Source: Callorhinus ursinus (taxonomy: Eukaryota > Chordata > Mammalia > Carnivora > Otariidae). From it: a DNA stretch of 64,000 bases. Under the pieces are notes generated by a model that saw nothing but the letters and a program-made list of their open reading frames with translations, did no database searches and was not told the DNA's origin. A program made the translations under genes and the position numbers. Positions 11,520-23,509 of this stretch are shown one piece after another. The stretch lies in NCBI RefSeq assembly GCF_003265705.1, contig NW_020312828.1, positions 54,417,137-54,481,136 of the forward strand. The letters are read 5' to 3'. Position 1 is the first letter of the stretch, and every line of letters starts with the position of its first letter.

Positions 11520-12620
11520 CCCACCCCAGTTAAGTTCGTTTTATAAAGTTGTCTACACTCTATTTAGTCACCTCCCATTCACATCTCAGCTTGATACAGT
11601 TTGGATTCCATCCCTATGATTTTCTGGTACTGTTTCTGCCTAAGATCACTGATAACCTGTGGTTTTTCACCCTTGAACACTTTTTAGTGCACCCCGTCCT
11701 TAGTCCTTAATCTTGCTGTGACATCAGAAGCTGATGGCTATTTTCGTCTTGAAACTCTTCCCTTAGGATTAGAGACACTGTCATTCCCGACTCCCCTCCT
11801 TCCTCTCTGAACTCTTTCTTGGGTGTCTTGGTTTCCTTTTTCTGTCTACTCTTGCTTTGTCTTGGAGGTCTAGCCTTGGGCCTCTAATCTTTCTCCAGGC
11901 ACTGCCCTCGGGTAATATTACCAATTCCCCGGACTTGAGCTACCAACATCTCTGACTTCTCTTTGGAGCTCCAGACAAGAAGGAGACACCTTACTCAGTG
12001 TCCTTCTCCCCAGCCCTGCTGCTCCATTTGTGTTCATCCAGTGGAGAAATTTAGATATAACTCTTTCCTGCCCTTTCTCCTTGCAACTGGTGACTAAGAC
12101 CCATATGTTCTAGCCCCCAAATCCTCTCCCATATCATTTTAGGGTCTTTAACTAGACTGCCACAATGGCCTTCAAACCAGGCAGGCCCCTTGCCATCATG
12201 CCTGCTTCCTTCCATCTACTGTCCAACACATAATCAGAAAGATTTTTCTAAATTCTAAATCTAGTCACAACTCTTTCTTGCTGAAAACCCTTCCATGACG
12301 CTGCAAGATCTTTAGGAATTGCAAAATGGCAGCCCATGAGCCACATTCGGCTATTTATGCATGGTACTTAGCTGGCAGAGTTAGTGAAAAACCTGAATTC
12401 TTAAAATTTCGAGTATTGTTAGAAGGAGCACATGCTGTCCAGTTCCAAAGTCCCCTCTTTTGTCATCTATTCAGATGGCCTCACTCTCCATACTACTAGT
12501 CTAGTTTCTGTATAGATCCTTGATCTCACGGATTGGGTTAGCACAACATATAAAACCCTTCCTGACGTGGCCTGGCCTGCCTTGCTAATCTCATTTCGTG
12601 CTTTTAACTCAGGTCTATGA
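11520..12620 (+). mobile_element. L2-like LINE relic
   Basis: About 1.1 kb of CT-rich sequence with the usual phrases of decayed mammalian L2, such as CTCCATTTGTGTTCATCC, CTGAAAACCCTTCCATGACG and CCTTCCTGACGTGGCCTGGC. Old and broken, with no open frame. Confidence 0.55.
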
Positions 12621-12629
12621 TGTCAAGGC

Positions 12630-14990
12630 TCACGTTTATCCACTACACCACACTAACTAATGTTACTTCTTTGGATGTTTGGGTTTATGAAATGTGAGAG
12701 GCCAATGTTGATAATAAATGGAGCGATGAACTCAGATTATAAGGAAGAAGTGTGTGCAGTGTGAGCATAGATAAAAGGGTCAGAAAACCAACACAGGTGA
12801 GTAAAGGTGGTCGTGTGGGAATTGCATCTAAAGATGTATTATCCCGCTTAGTCTTGGCACCAGGCTTCAGGCAGTAATTGATTTTTCAATCTCTGTTTTA
12901 TTCATTATCATGGCTTTAGCACAATTCTGATCCTCAGCAGGCATTTAATAAATGCTTACTGGATACTACATTTTTGTGGAAGCTTGCAAAAAGGGCGAAT
13001 TTCCTGTTCCTCCCAGGCTACAGTTCCTCTTTTTTCTTTTTCAGTGAGTCCACTGGGTACTCACCAAGAGTGGACCCAGTACACCTGCTTCCAGTGTACC
13101 CCAAATCATCCTAGTACCAAAGAGAGTAAATGCAAAAGAGAAGTATGCTAGGGATGGTAAATCCAGAGAGAGAGAGGATTATATAGGAAAATAAAGGAAG
13201 AAAATGCTTTCTCCTCCCCTTTTACTCGTCTACCACTTGGACACAAGTTACACCAATAATGTAGATATAAAGAATATTAATGCTAAGACTAATGACATGG
13301 GAATTGTAAATACAGGGTGAGAAGCTATCATTTCTAGGGAATGTGGAGGTAATTTCCTTGACCCATGCCCTGAGTTTAAACACCTTGGCTGGCCATCACT
13401 TCTATCATCTTTGATCTTTCTTCATCTTGTGATGCCACTGGGGCATACCCTTCACAGCCCTCATCCAAAATTCCCAAACCCACACAGGCCACTGAGGCTC
13501 AGACTTCATGAGGCACAAGAGTCATCTGGAAAGCCTATAAAATACAGATTCCTGGGTCCTCCCATTCTGTGATAATAGGTTAGGGTGGGGCCAAGGTATC
13601 TGCATTTTAAACAAGTTTTCCTGAGGATTCAAAAGTGGACAAACACCATTCTCTGGAATTGAGAAACAATTCAGATTATTTTAGGACAATCTTTAGTATT
13701 TTAGAACATAAAAGATTTTCATGTTAAGTACCGTAATCTGCTCTCAGACATGGTCCAATTCCATCATGATTACCATTCACTGTCCCTGCTGCTAAGTATT
13801 TGTTATTAAATGGCAAAAAATTTTGCTCTTGCCCTTTTAATTGCAGTCACCACATCCTCCACAAAGAAATATTGCCCATGTATCCCTCATTTGTAACCTA
13901 CATCATTAGGTACTTATTTCTGCGGCTGAGGCAGCTAAGCACTTGAAATATATATTACACAACAGTGCCTGGGTCCCCTACTCATTAAAATGATACTAAA
14001 GTCTTAGGGTTTTTGTTTTTTTTTCTTCACAGCAGGTTGGCAATCATTCAATTACAGTGTAATTCAGTATTACAGCTCATTTTAGTTGAAGCAGTTCATC
14101 TCCATTCTGATTATTACGTTCAAAGGCTTACTCTATCCAGATGCCAAGTTTCTGCAACGGGACAAAGGCAAAGAGGAAATATTTCTGTTTGGCAAGGCCT
14201 GGCAAATTTTTGGAGGTATTGTCATGTCGCAGCAGGGCACTGGTCAGGTTGTAATTTGCCCTAATTATTCTTCCCACAAACAGCAACAATGATTACCTCT
14301 AGGTCATTGGCACTCTAAGAAGGATTTTTTCCCAGCCACTATAAAACCCAAAATACTTTCCACAAACACCTTGCTCGGGATTCAACGGCAGAGAATCTTA
14401 GAATCTGACCGGTTAGTGTATTGACCCGGTACATGTGTTTAATGGGTTAAGTCACAAACTTGCCTATGTATCTGTGTGTGCACCTTAGCAACATAGAAGT
14501 AACTCTGAGAAATCACTGGTCTCCCATAAAACTACCAGTGTTCTCTACCCATAGTTCATTCCACCTGCCATGTTTACAAGGCACCCCAAGGAGAACTAGA
14601 GTAAAACCCGGCAATCCATCTGCCTCCCAGCTGCAAGGGGTAATTATTACCTCAGCTCAGCAGGGAGGAATGCACAGCATGCTGCTAACCATGTCAAGTG
14701 ACTGATGGAGGGGACTGACTTATGCAGGTCCTGGGCTTTTCCAAGAGTGGCTGACCCTACCACCACGGTAGGATGGCAAACAGAATTCACTACCAACAAA
14801 GAGAGGGGTGAAGAATGGACAAGAGGACTAATTCAATGGGCCACACCCAGGACACAAATCACAAATACGGGTTTTATCACTTCTCACGGTGTGTTAAAAC
14901 AAGAAACAACGGGGCAGAAGGGTTGGGGGAAGGAAGACGCAGTGTTGGTATTCTGAGCCACTGGTTACAAAAACTGTTTAAAAATAAAAG
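12630..14990. other. No gene seen; mostly unique sequence
   Basis: Apart from the MER5-like piece at 13.5 kb, nothing was recognised. The 14.0-14.3 kb stretch is compositionally balanced and lacks repeats, so it could be conserved non-coding DNA, but only an alignment would show that. Confidence 0.5.
13510..13665 (+). mobile_element. MER5-like fragment
   Basis: ATACAGATTCCTGGGTCCTC and ATCTGCATTTTAAACAAGTT are diverged MER5-type (hAT-Charlie) text. Confidence 0.55.
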
Positions 14991-14995
14991 TGGGG

Positions 14996-15195
14996 GGGCA
15001 CCTGGGTGGCTCAGTCGTTTAAGTGTACAACTTTCTGAATTCGGTTCAGGTCAAGATCTCAGGGTTGTGGGATGGAGCCCTGTAGTGGGCTCCGCGCTCA
15101 GCGGGCAGTCTGCTTGAAATTCTCTCCTTCTCCCTCTGCCCCTCCCCCTGCTCGCTCGCTCTCTCTCCCTCTCTCTAAAAATAAATAAACTTAAA
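14996..15195 (+). mobile_element. Can-SINE
   Basis: Head GCACCTGGGTGGCTCAGTCG and tail AAAAATAAATAAA, with an imperfect flanking AAAATAAAAG-GGGG duplication. Confidence 0.94.
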
Positions 15196-15199
15196 AAAT

Positions 15200-17890
15200 A
15201 AAAGAGGGGACATGAAAGCATGTTTTGTTTCTATTGACTTACTGTTAACTGTACTTCCTTATGTATTTTTTTTTTTTAAACTTTAGTTAATATTTACCAA
15301 GAATATATAATATTTTACTTGACATGCACACAGAATAGGGCCTGGCTTCCAATACCATATAAACTTAACTGTGTCCAATAAAGGTCACAGTGACTAAGAC
15401 CAAATACAAACTGTAAAGGATAGACTGTTTTATCGGGAGACTGATGTCAGAGTACAAAACGTACGTGCCGATGAAGTGCACAAAACACAGGCATATCTTC
15501 AAAGAAATCTGTTAATAAGAAGCTATTAAAAGAAACGCTCTTTGGGGATACACCCCAAATGAATTGCAAAAGGTCACACACAACTCCTTTCTCTGAAATG
15601 AGGGAGATACAACATACAAATTAGCATATAGAATATCAAGTCATTAAATGTTCCTTGTCAAGACTCCCGGGGGAAAATAAGGGGAAGGCAGTGAAGTGGG
15701 GGAAGGATGGAGAGAGTAGGCAAAAATGGACAGGTCACTTTGAAAATACACAATTCCTGATCTTTTAATTTCACAGATCAGTAAAATTAAAAGAAAAACA
15801 TAAGGTTAATGTGGAGAACACACCAATGTAGAATTGTCATTTGTTTTGCTCAAGTTTAAACACCATCCACCATCCTGACTTTTGTTATAACATTATAAAA
15901 TAAAAATATAATATAACATATAAAGGATAGGAAAGCCAGACTCTCAAAGTAAAGGATAATTATTTATATTAGGTAAATTTAATTTCATGTAAACTCACCA
16001 CATCCTTCTTCTAAAAACTGAGTATCTTAGAACATACGATGCTCTTCCCAATTAATGCCTTTGATACAAATTTGGGGAAAGAGTCTCCAGTTTGCAGTTG
16101 TGAAAATGTAATATTCAAATTAAATTGCATCATATTCCTCCATAATTTCACTACCTGATTGTAAGACTCCCCCCTAACTCTGCATGTCACCTTTTGCATT
16201 ACTGAACATGATGATTTATAAAGAACACAAGCTAATGCAGAATGATCACTTGTAAGGCTATGAAGCTACAGAAGATCGCTAAATTATTTTAGGTTAGTCC
16301 TAGCAGAGGATGGCATTTTTAATGTTTGCATGTGCCTTGGTCTCTAACTTAAATGCCACGATTAAGCAGCCAACACATACTCTCGCCTCAGTGTTAAAGT
16401 GGCTGGATTAAAACCAGCTATTTCCCCCTGCTGGTTGGACATGTTGTACATTCTCTACCTCACTGCCTACAGCTTTAATGCTCCCCATAGTCCCAAACCC
16501 ATTTATTTCCCATCCACCGACCGACCTCCTAAAGCATCATTAACATGCCCCCAAAGGGGGTTCCTGTCAATTTTAGTCAGCGCAGCACTCAAAGCAGAGG
16601 GGGGGCGGGGGGGGGGGGGGGGGCTCCATAGGAAAGGAAGGCGAAGAAGGAAAGGCACCGACCGAAACCTTGTGGAAGCACCAACACAGAAAGATGAGGC
16701 CTAGGAACAGAGGGACTCCTACCCAGAGACTGGATGCGAGGCTAAAGATGGAAAGACAGGTTTATGGACGTCCATAATTAGATGCTTCTGCCACTCAATT
16801 CTCAGCTAGTTAATGGCAGAAGGATCAATATCTCCTTTCGATTTTCATGTACAGCATTATGGCCTTAGTGGGAGACAGGTCTCCTGGGAAGGAGCGATCA
16901 TCCAGGAATGGGTCTTGGAAGGAGTGACTCATAACCAAAATTAATAATTTTCTTGGTTTGCCTAATGTATTTTCTAAAATATATGTGGAGTTTTTCTTTT
17001 GTTTTGACCATTTTTTTTTCTTCTAACACTACTCACCCTGAAGTCAGTCACAGAGAAAATGACTATATGGAGAAAATATCGGGAATAAATGTGGAATGGA
17101 GTTATGTAAACAAAGGATGTCAGTTGGAAATGATATCCCCTGGGTTTGTCCACACGCAAGCAGAGTGATCCCTGAGCCCCAAAATGGAGTTAAAGCAAAC
17201 AGCACTGCCTTCAGCAAACATGTTTCCAGGTTCTAGGTACCTTTGTGTTTTCTTTTTGCAAGAGTATCAAGCAAACCATCAGTGGGTCTCCATTTTAAAC
17301 TAGATTCATATAATCCAAATGGCAAGAAACAAACTTTAAATATTTGGATAGAATTTTTTTTCAGAATCAAGCAGAAAATCTGAGGCTTTACAGAGAAAAA
17401 TAATTAGCAGCATAGTATTTCTAATGTACAATTTATGCATGGGATAGAATTATTCCATGAAATTATGTAAGAAATCCAAAGCTGCACTTAAAAGAACCCT
17501 GAAAAATATATTGATACTAAAAATAATGGGATATTGTATCCTGCTAAATTAGGAAATTAATCACAGCATCTTGATTCACATGTCCCTTCACATACATACA
17601 TTAACCTTCTAATTACATTTTCCCTAAATAAGTCCTAAAAATTATCCACTATGAAACATTCTTCATTACTCACAAGACAGTCACTCTTTTAAATTTTACC
17701 CAATTTTCTAATACTTCTCAAAGAATACAAGTCAGTCCAAGTCATGTGCTTTAATGGGTTGTAATAGGCTCTGTCTTTGATAACGGTGGCACCTTGAGAA
17801 GCTATGAAGAGGTTTGTGCCTTTACCAAATGTGCTCACAACTTTAAGGAAACTTCCTTAATCGTGTGCCAAAAGTGACATCCCTAGTTCA
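15200..17890. other. No gene seen
   Basis: AT-rich unique-looking sequence except for the poly(G) tract at 16.6 kb. The 16399-16704 open frame is low complexity and not supported. Confidence 0.55.
16599..16623 (+). repeat. Poly(G) tract
   Basis: Seven G, one C, then 17 G. A homopolymer this long in G is rare and can form stacked G structures; its length may be mis-assembled. Confidence 0.9.
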
Positions 17891-17899
17891 TTTTTTTTA

Positions 17900-18130
17900 A
17901 GAACCATCATGTATTAAGCGCCTCTATGTCAGGCACTGTACTAGGATTACCTTTAGGTCTCATTCAACACTACAGCAACTGTACAGGTAGGTGTTATCAT
18001 CCCATTTTATGGATGTAACAACTGAGGCTGAAGGAGGTTAAGCCACTTGCCCAAGGTCATTCAGCTTGTAAATGGTGAAAGGTCAGGGGTTCCAGCTCAG
18101 GTGTGGCAGATTACAAAGCCTCTGCTCTTT
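17900..18130 (-). repeat. MIR
   Basis: Well-preserved inverse MIR: GCCACTTGCCCAAGGTCATT in the core. It lies about 430 bp downstream of SYBU exon 2. Confidence 0.8.
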
Positions 18131-18560
18131 TCCTCTAAACGACAAGGTCAGGTTCGCCCTGGGAGATAAGCCTCCTGGATCCTGACCTCATTCATTAGGA
18201 GGTGTTTTGTCTTTGGGGATTCTATAATCAGAAGTACACAGGTTTATAAAGGTTGCTATTATAAAACGCAAGCTAACACATTTCCCAGGTTTAACAAAGG
18301 AATCGTTTTCTAAACAGTCATAGAAACAAGTTAGTTTCATGTGGTAAATTATAAACTAGAATAACATAGAAAAACAGGTGCAAATTTCCATTAGGGTTGA
18401 ACCATGTGAAGGTCAAAAGGGCCAAAAAGGTGCATCTTCAGACAATTCATCCTAATAGTGGAAGTGTAGATCTAGGCTCTAAAGGGCACACCCCAGTCCA
18501 TTCACGGTGCACCAGCAGAGCACAGACTTCTTGATTGTGTGGCTTCCAGGGGTACTATAC

Positions 18561-18765
18561 CTGAGCAGAAGCTGTTGCTGCTTATGGTCCTCGCTGAGCG
18601 CCCAGAGCTGCCGGCATTGAACTCTCTGCTCTCTTCCTCAGAGAAGGGAGACTCAGAAGCTGGGGACACTTTGTGCTGTTGCTGGGGCAGATGGGGCCGA
18701 AGAATCAAACGGGGAATGCGGCTTCGGGTAATCTCCTTCTCATGATGCTGCACTCTCTGCTCCTT
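18561..18765 (-). CDS. SYBU: Syntabulin coding exon 2
   Basis: This internal coding exon is read on the minus strand. It opens with KEQRVQHHEKEITRSRIP, continues through LILRPHLPQQQHKV and a Ser/Glu-rich stretch with SEEESREF, and ends at SSNSFCS plus one base. I recognise it as the N-terminal part of syntabulin, a linker that couples syntaxin-containing vesicles and mitochondria to kinesin-1 for transport along axonal microtubules. The acceptor AG is at 18767-18766, after a T-rich tract. The donor GTATAG starts at 18560. The exon enters in phase 0, is 205 nt long and leaves in phase 1. The entry phase matches the 20.5 kb first exon exactly. The open frame continues upstream of the acceptor to an ATG at 18780, which only intron-retaining RNA could use. 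Identity rests on recalled family sequence, not on a database search. Confidence 0.88.
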
Positions 18766-18990
18766 CTCAAAATTGGACATTAAAAAGAAAACAAACGGAA
18801 ACTTGTTTCCCCCCCTCTTAACTCCTCCTGTTTGTTCCTTCTGGGCTCAGCATCTAAGAAATCACATTTCTGAATATTGAATCTTCACAGAGCAGTCCTT
18901 ATCTCAGTAGCTTAAACGAACATCAAAACTCTGCCACCGAGCTAATCCTTCCAATCTCCTGAAGAGCACATACTTGAACATGGGTGAGCG

Positions 18991-19022
18991 TGCGCGCACA
19001 CACACGTGCACACACACACACT
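18991..19022. repeat. (CA)n-like microsatellite
   Basis: Interrupted GCGCACACACACGTGCACACACACAC run in SYBU intron 1, capable of left-handed DNA on paper. Confidence 0.85.
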
Positions 19023-19559
19023 TCCACCCATTAGCAGGAAAGCCATTCCATTCACCCATGCAATTCCTAACTCACCTCCCCACTCTGGCTTTTTCTCTCA
19101 CATTCAAGCTTCCGCTGGTTTTCTTTATTACTCACAGCACACTCTGGCTTATTAGTTGATTTCCTCTAGACTTCCATTTTGCTTTCCCTGAATTAGCTGT
19201 GACAATCTGATTTCTGCTTTCCGGTCTGCTCACAAAGTAGAACACTATACCTGGAACAATTCTTTCCTGATAGATCATGCAGACTTATCTTTCAAATCCC
19301 TCCTCTTCCGGCCAGGATCTTAATTATTTATTAATATCCTGGTACACAAGGCTTGTTGCCAACAGAAAAGCAAACAAAAATCCAATACCCAGTAAGATGG
19401 CTCCACCTTTTACATCATGTTTAGCTTTTGTTTTCCTTACAGGACACCCAGGAGAAGAGAGTTTTCTCTCTCTCCTTAAAAACACGGCATTAAACACAGA
19501 GGGCGATGCCTTGGTTTTAAAAATGCATAGAAAGTAATATTTTGGCAAGGTTTTCTAAT

Positions 19560-19715
19560 TTTTAAAGTGCTTTCCCAACCATTATCCCATTTGACCTTTA
19601 CAACCCAGGCCACAGAGAAGACACTAACTTAAATCCCTATTTACAGATGAGGAAACTGAGACTAAAAGCTTAGGTAACAAGGCATATCATCTAGAAGCAG
19701 AGCAAGCCTTAAGTC
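19560..19715 (-). repeat. MIR in SYBU intron 1
   Basis: TACAGATGAGGAAACTGAGA with flanking MIR text, between the two SYBU exons. Confidence 0.75.
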
Positions 19716-20512
19716 GTGTTTTTCGGGGTCACCACCACCCTGCCTTATTAAAATGGATTCCTAGGAGGAGCTCTTTGCAAAAAACTCACCGCTCCCTCCA
19801 ACCTCTGCAACTGAAAAAGGCGTTTGGATTGGGTAACAAACACTATTTGGAAACATGACCTCCTGCCCATTTCCACGAGGCTTACCAGGAAGGGTCGCTG
19901 CCAAAGTCAACACCTCACGAGGTCTGCACAGTGCAGGAACTGAAGGGAAAGCCTCAGCCGCGGGGAGCTCCTAAGGTCGCTCAGGCATCCACCCCATCCA
20001 GGGCGAAAGCCGCACCCAGCCTCGGGATTTGTTCGGCACATCAGTCACCCAGCAGGTATCCCACGTCAGCCACTCTCAGCACACCGCAGACCCTGAACCA
20101 ATGCTGGGTCGCTGACATGCAGGGGGACCTTATTTCTCAGTCACCAGAACACCAAATCCTTTTTATTCACATCACACACTGGACATCATTTGAGAGCCAG
20201 ATCCCAAATCCCCAATTTCAGGAGATGGATTAACCCTCCAAAGTCAATCTTTTAATCCTCATGTCAACCCCTCAAATCTTTTCCTCCACTACCATCTTCC
20301 CATCTCCTGGGTCTCATCACCTGAGCAAATGCCCCTCTACCCTCCCAGGGTCCCCCACCACCTCTCTGTCCCCATTCCCCGCGACTCTGAACGCCACCCC
20401 TCCAGCCCTCACCTGGCTCGCCCATTGCCCCGCAGTGCCCACCTTCCCTCCCCCCCGCTCTCCCGCGCCCACGGACGCTGCCAGCCGCGCCCGCACGACG
20501 TGCCCTCCTTAC

Positions 20513-20536
20513 CTTGGTCTCTCGAAGGGGTCCCAT
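20513..20536 (-). CDS. SYBU: Syntabulin first coding exon (promoter A)
   Basis: The exon starts at an ATG at 20536-20534 in a good Kozak context (G at -3, G at +4) and encodes MGPLRETK. It stops on a codon boundary at a strong donor, GTAAGG, at 20512-20507. It therefore joins exon 2 (18765) in frame to give MGPLRETK-KEQRVQHH, which fits the known start of syntabulin. The intron between them is about 1.75 kb. The 5' leader lies in a CpG island and includes a GCC repeat, so the transcription start cannot be placed from sequence alone; only the coding part is given here. A diverged copy of this exon and its leader lies at 62.7 kb. Confidence 0.85.
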
Positions 20537-20666
20537 CGCTCTGCTGCCCGCCGGGTCCCCGCGCCGCCGCTGCCGCCGTCCAGGAGGAGGCACCTGCGGG
20601 CACAGGAGCGAGGACACTGCGCTGAGCCCGCGCGGGCTGCAGGCGGCGGCTGCTGCGGGGCCGACA

Positions 20667-20667
<1 letters not shown>

Positions 20668-20700
<33 letters not shown>
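20668..20700. repeat. (GCC)11 trinucleotide repeat in SYBU 5' leader/promoter
   Basis: Eleven uninterrupted GCC units on the plus strand (GGC on the transcribed strand) lie 132 bp upstream of the SYBU start codon, inside CpG island A. Pure GGC/CGG tracts in 5' leaders are often length-polymorphic. Whether this tract is transcribed depends on the unmapped start site. Confidence 0.95.
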
Positions 20701-21424
20701 CCCACTGCCGCTCTCTCCGCTCCGAGGGCGCGCCCGGCCGCCCCGCCCCGGCCAGACACGTGGTGCCGCCGCCGCGGCCCGCCGCCGCTCCCCGGGCGCC
20801 GCCGCCTCCCCGCCACCTCCCTCACCTGCCGGACCCCCGGGTGACTCGTCGGGCCCGCCCGCCCGGTCTCGCGGCTGGCACTTCCCCCTAGCGCCGCGCG
20901 CCCCTCCCTCTCTGCTGAGCCCGACACCGAGGGGGCAGGCCCGGGCTGTGAGCATCTCCAGCCGGCAAGTGCCCGACCCCCTCTCTTTGGCACCTGGGGT
21001 CCGATTTGAAGGGGGGCGCACGTCTGATAGGAGAGCGGAGAAAAGCTGCGACATCACTGAGGGCCAAAATGGAGAAAGTTTTTCCCCCGCGGCCCCTCCC
21101 TGCCATCTCGGTTTTAAGTCAACAGTCGGCTCCCCACAATTACCTCGCCTGAGAGAGATGGGGCGGGTTCCCCTGCACCCGAACCCCAGCCAAGCCAATG
21201 CTTGCAACCTTAATGCTGCAGGACTGACACAGCATCTCGTTCAGGGATCTCAAAGGCCGATTCTCCTTGGGGGATTTGCATCAGAAGGGCCAGGAAAAGA
21301 ACGAAGAGGCTGCTTCCCAAGGGCTTGGGGAAGCCAGGCTGTTTTAAGATCCAGGGCAGCCTTTTCTCCATCTCTGCGCTGCAGCAGCTGGGAATGAGCT
21401 CCAGGCACACTGCTAGGGGAAGGT

Positions 21425-21640
21425 GACTACACTTGAACTCAGAAACCCGGGTGCAAGGCAGCACTCTACTCCCTCCCAGCTGAGTGCCTTTACCATAAAG
21501 TTCTTGACCTCTGTGAACTTCAAGTTTATGCTTGTTAAACTGAGGGAAAATAATAATAATATCTACCTCAAAGGTACCTGTGAGGATTAGATGGGGAAAA
21601 CAAAACAGCTGTACCCAGTTTATTGAACAGAACTTTACAA
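21425..21640 (+). repeat. MIR
   Basis: AATAATAATAATATCTACCTC with CCTGTGAGGATTAGATG matches the MIR 3' half, upstream of promoter A. Confidence 0.7.
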
Positions 21641-22445
21641 GGGGTCGTTGAGTCACACCCAGGTCACCCCTTCAATATTTGCTGAGGCCTCTTACATGAC
21701 AGGCAGAAAAAGCATTTGTGACGCAAATTTGTTCAAAAAAGCTCAAAAACCCAGCCAACTGAGAAGTTAAAATAGAGATCATCAGCTGGGTCATGGGCCT
21801 TATTTACAACACCTGATATAATCTTATCTAATGATGGAACTCAACATATATAACTTAGATGTCCTTCACTCAGAATTGGAGGATATTCTAAGCAGCAATG
21901 TAGACAGGAAACAGTCTGATCCTTACACCCAGCATTGTATGTGGGAGGACTGTAATCCTTGAAAATTGTATTTGAACCACCACCATCCCCATTTGTCTTC
22001 CAAACAGCATTTTTCTGAGTCCTCAAATCTCAAATCTAGGAATAAGCAGCATGAGCAAGAGAGAGCCTGAAATCAGAGGATTAGTGAAATCAATTTGCCT
22101 TTTTCCTATATCCCTAAGGAAATTTTATCCCATACATCTTTATGCCTTTTCAATCTACTTAGAATTCTTAAGCAGTGAGCTTGGTAATCTTAGAATTCTT
22201 TATTTGGAGGGAGGGGCGATTAATTCATACTTTCCATACCCGCACTGTCTTAGATAAGGACTTCAGGAAAGTGATGGTCCAGGATGATTCCTACAGTCTA
22301 TTATTTCCAGAATTAGGAGCCCAAGGACATATGACACAGGAATGGACTGTTAGGGGCCAAAAAGTGCTTCTGACTTACCTACTGAGAACTGAGAATTGAA
22401 TCTGGGGGCCTAAGAATAGAAACACCCGGTCAGAACCTCAGAGTC

Positions 22446-22649
22446 GGGGCGCCTGGGTGGCTCCGTCGTTAAGCGTCTACCTTCGGCTCAGGTCACGATC
22501 CCAGCGTCCTGGGATCGAGCCCCACATCGGACTCCCTGCTCAGCAGGAAGCCTGCTTCTCCCTCTCCCACTCCCCCTGCTTGTGTTCCCTCTCTCACTGT
22601 GTCTCTCTCTGTCAAATAAATAAATAAAACCTTAAAAACAACAACAAAA
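22446..22649 (+). mobile_element. Can-SINE, young
   Basis: Near-consensus element between perfect 12-bp duplications AACCTCAGAGTC at 22434-22445 and 22650-22661. Confidence 0.96.
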
Positions 22650-22689
22650 AACCTCAGAGTCATTCTAGACTTTTTCATCTCCCTCATGT

Positions 22690-23500
22690 GGCCCCCACAT
22701 AGCAGAAACCAACAAGTTATCTCCATGCCACTCTAGTAATAATATCTTGAATCTGATTACTTATGTCCACTGTTCAACAACTCTACAATCTTCCTTTAGA
22801 GTCTAAACCACAAACATCCCAGATTATTGCAGTAGTGGTCTAACTGGAGTTGTCTTGCTTCCAACCTTGCCTCTTCTTCCTTTCTTGACAGTTTTTAAAT
22901 TTTTCCACAAGGCCTTTCAGAATGGCCAGATCAAGCCACGTTTCTTCATTAAAACTCATTAGTGACTTCTCAGTTGTCCTCCAAGTAGTATTCAAACTCC
23001 TGCATATGGCACAGAGGCCTTTCATGATCTGGTCTTGTTTACCTCTCTGAGCTCATTTATTACCACTTCTTGTCTACCCATCCCTCCCCCCATCCATCCC
23101 TACCCTCCACCCCTTGGCAACTCTGCCTCCCCATGCACATGGATAACACTCAAACTGTAGAACTTTCAGTTCTCTGGAGGTATCCCGCTTACTTTCTCCT
23201 CTAGACTGTTCACATGCTGGTCCCTCTGTGTCGAGCTTTTCTTGCAGCTCACTCCCCTTAATCCTATTCCACTCCTAAAGATACATAAGTTTCATTTTAG
23301 AGACAGCTTCTTCCAGGAAACCTCCCTTGATCCCCCAAGGTCAGTCCTTACATATTTCCAGGACACCTGTTTTTAATGTACCCCAGGAGAGCTGTTATGA
23401 TCTTGTATCAGAATTCCCTATTTATCTTTCTGTCTCCACCAGGGATCATAGGTAGCGCCTAGTACAGGTCCTGTCATACAGTAGGCACTCAATATACAAC
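22690..23500 (+). mobile_element. L2 LINE relic with 3' end
   Basis: L2-type text runs from about CCACTCTAGTAATA to the 3' end, including AGGCCTTTCATGATCTGGTC, CTTCTTCCAGGAAACCTCCC and CAGTAGGCACTCAATA. The last phrase is the characteristic end. Confidence 0.75.
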
Positions 23501-23509
23501 AGTCAAAGG

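Larger units (their letters stand above)
20390..21100 (-). promoter_or_regulatory. SYBU: CpG island promoter A of SYBU
   Basis: A GC-rich, CpG-dense block surrounds and lies upstream (on the minus strand) of the SYBU start codon, in sharp contrast to the AT-rich flanks. It contains several GC boxes of the CCCCGCCCC type near 20742, a palindromic E-box CACGTG at 20757-20762, and a GCC tandem repeat. No TATA box is evident, as expected for a CpG-island promoter with dispersed starts. The boundaries are approximate. Confidence 0.8.

Noticed and set aside
16399..16704. 101-codon plus-strand frame with Gly run
   Set aside because: The Gly run comes from the poly(G) tract; the rest has no family likeness.
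20261..21397. 378-codon plus-strand open frame across CpG island A
   Set aside because: It is Pro/Ala/Arg low complexity caused by GC-rich DNA, lies opposite SYBU exon 1, and has no domain.
22446..22520. SINE heads considered as tRNA genes
   Set aside because: They are diverged tRNA-derived SINE heads followed by SINE bodies and A-rich tails, not tRNA genes.
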